Origin: an uncultured Kineosporia sp.
Lineage (GTDB): Bacteria > Actinomycetota > Actinomycetes > Actinomycetales > Kineosporiaceae
Length of the DNA stretch: 5,527 nucleotides
NCBI GenBank assembly: GCA_937859855.1
Contig: CALMAR010000494.1
Coordinates: 1-5,527, forward strand
Reading direction: 5' to 3'
The notes under the pieces are model-generated. The model did not search any database. It was not told the origin of the DNA and was given only the letters and a program-made list of their open reading frames with translations. Numbering within the stretch: position 1 is the first letter of the stretch; every line of letters begins with the position of its first letter. Both the position numbers and the translations under genes were made by a program. Of the stretch, positions 5,516 through 5,527 are shown one piece after another.

Positions 5516-5527
5516 TTCGGTTTGGGG

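Overview
The window is GC-rich throughout, with strong G/C bias at third codon positions. It carries a divergent elongation factor G of the EF-G2 type common in actinobacteria, a DUF3140 protein, an F420-type luciferase-like oxidoreductase start and a DHA2 drug-efflux transporter end. Together these point to a high-GC Gram-positive (Actinomycetota). The genus cannot be named from this sequence.

Layout, left to right. (1) Positions 1-708, minus strand: the C-terminal part of a DHA2-type MFS transporter and the N-terminal ~97 residues of an LLM-class flavin/F420 oxidoreductase. They are joined out of frame through a G/C low-complexity tract with a 13-C run, so this is either a deletion junction or an assembly chimera. 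(2) 766-1110, minus: a complete DUF3140 gene that reads toward the LLM start. (3) 1111-1531: a divergent intergenic region with an 11-bp tandem repeat array and a candidate 52-residue leader ORF with a good ribosome binding site. (4) 1532-3655, plus: complete EF-G2-like translational GTPase with degenerate switch I and NKxD motifs. (5) 3753-4493, plus: complete classical SDR oxidoreductase with a GTG start and clear Shine-Dalgarno. (6) 4637-5110, minus: complete SRPBCC lipid-binding-fold protein, convergent with the SDR. (7) 5111-5381: non-coding DNA with several inverted repeats. (8) 5382-5454, plus: tRNA-Arg(ACG). It is followed by a perfect short palindrome and a long imperfect hairpin that run to the window edge and could be a terminator or the end of a mobile element.

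The genes do not form an obvious pathway. EF-G2 and the SDR are co-directional with a 97-nt gap, and the rest look like separate housekeeping or stress-type units. I found no convincing undescribed multi-gene system. The points most worth a second look are the chimeric LLM/MFS junction, the leader ORF that may couple to an EF-G2 gene lacking its own Shine-Dalgarno, the 11-bp repeat array, and the structured DNA flanking the tRNA.
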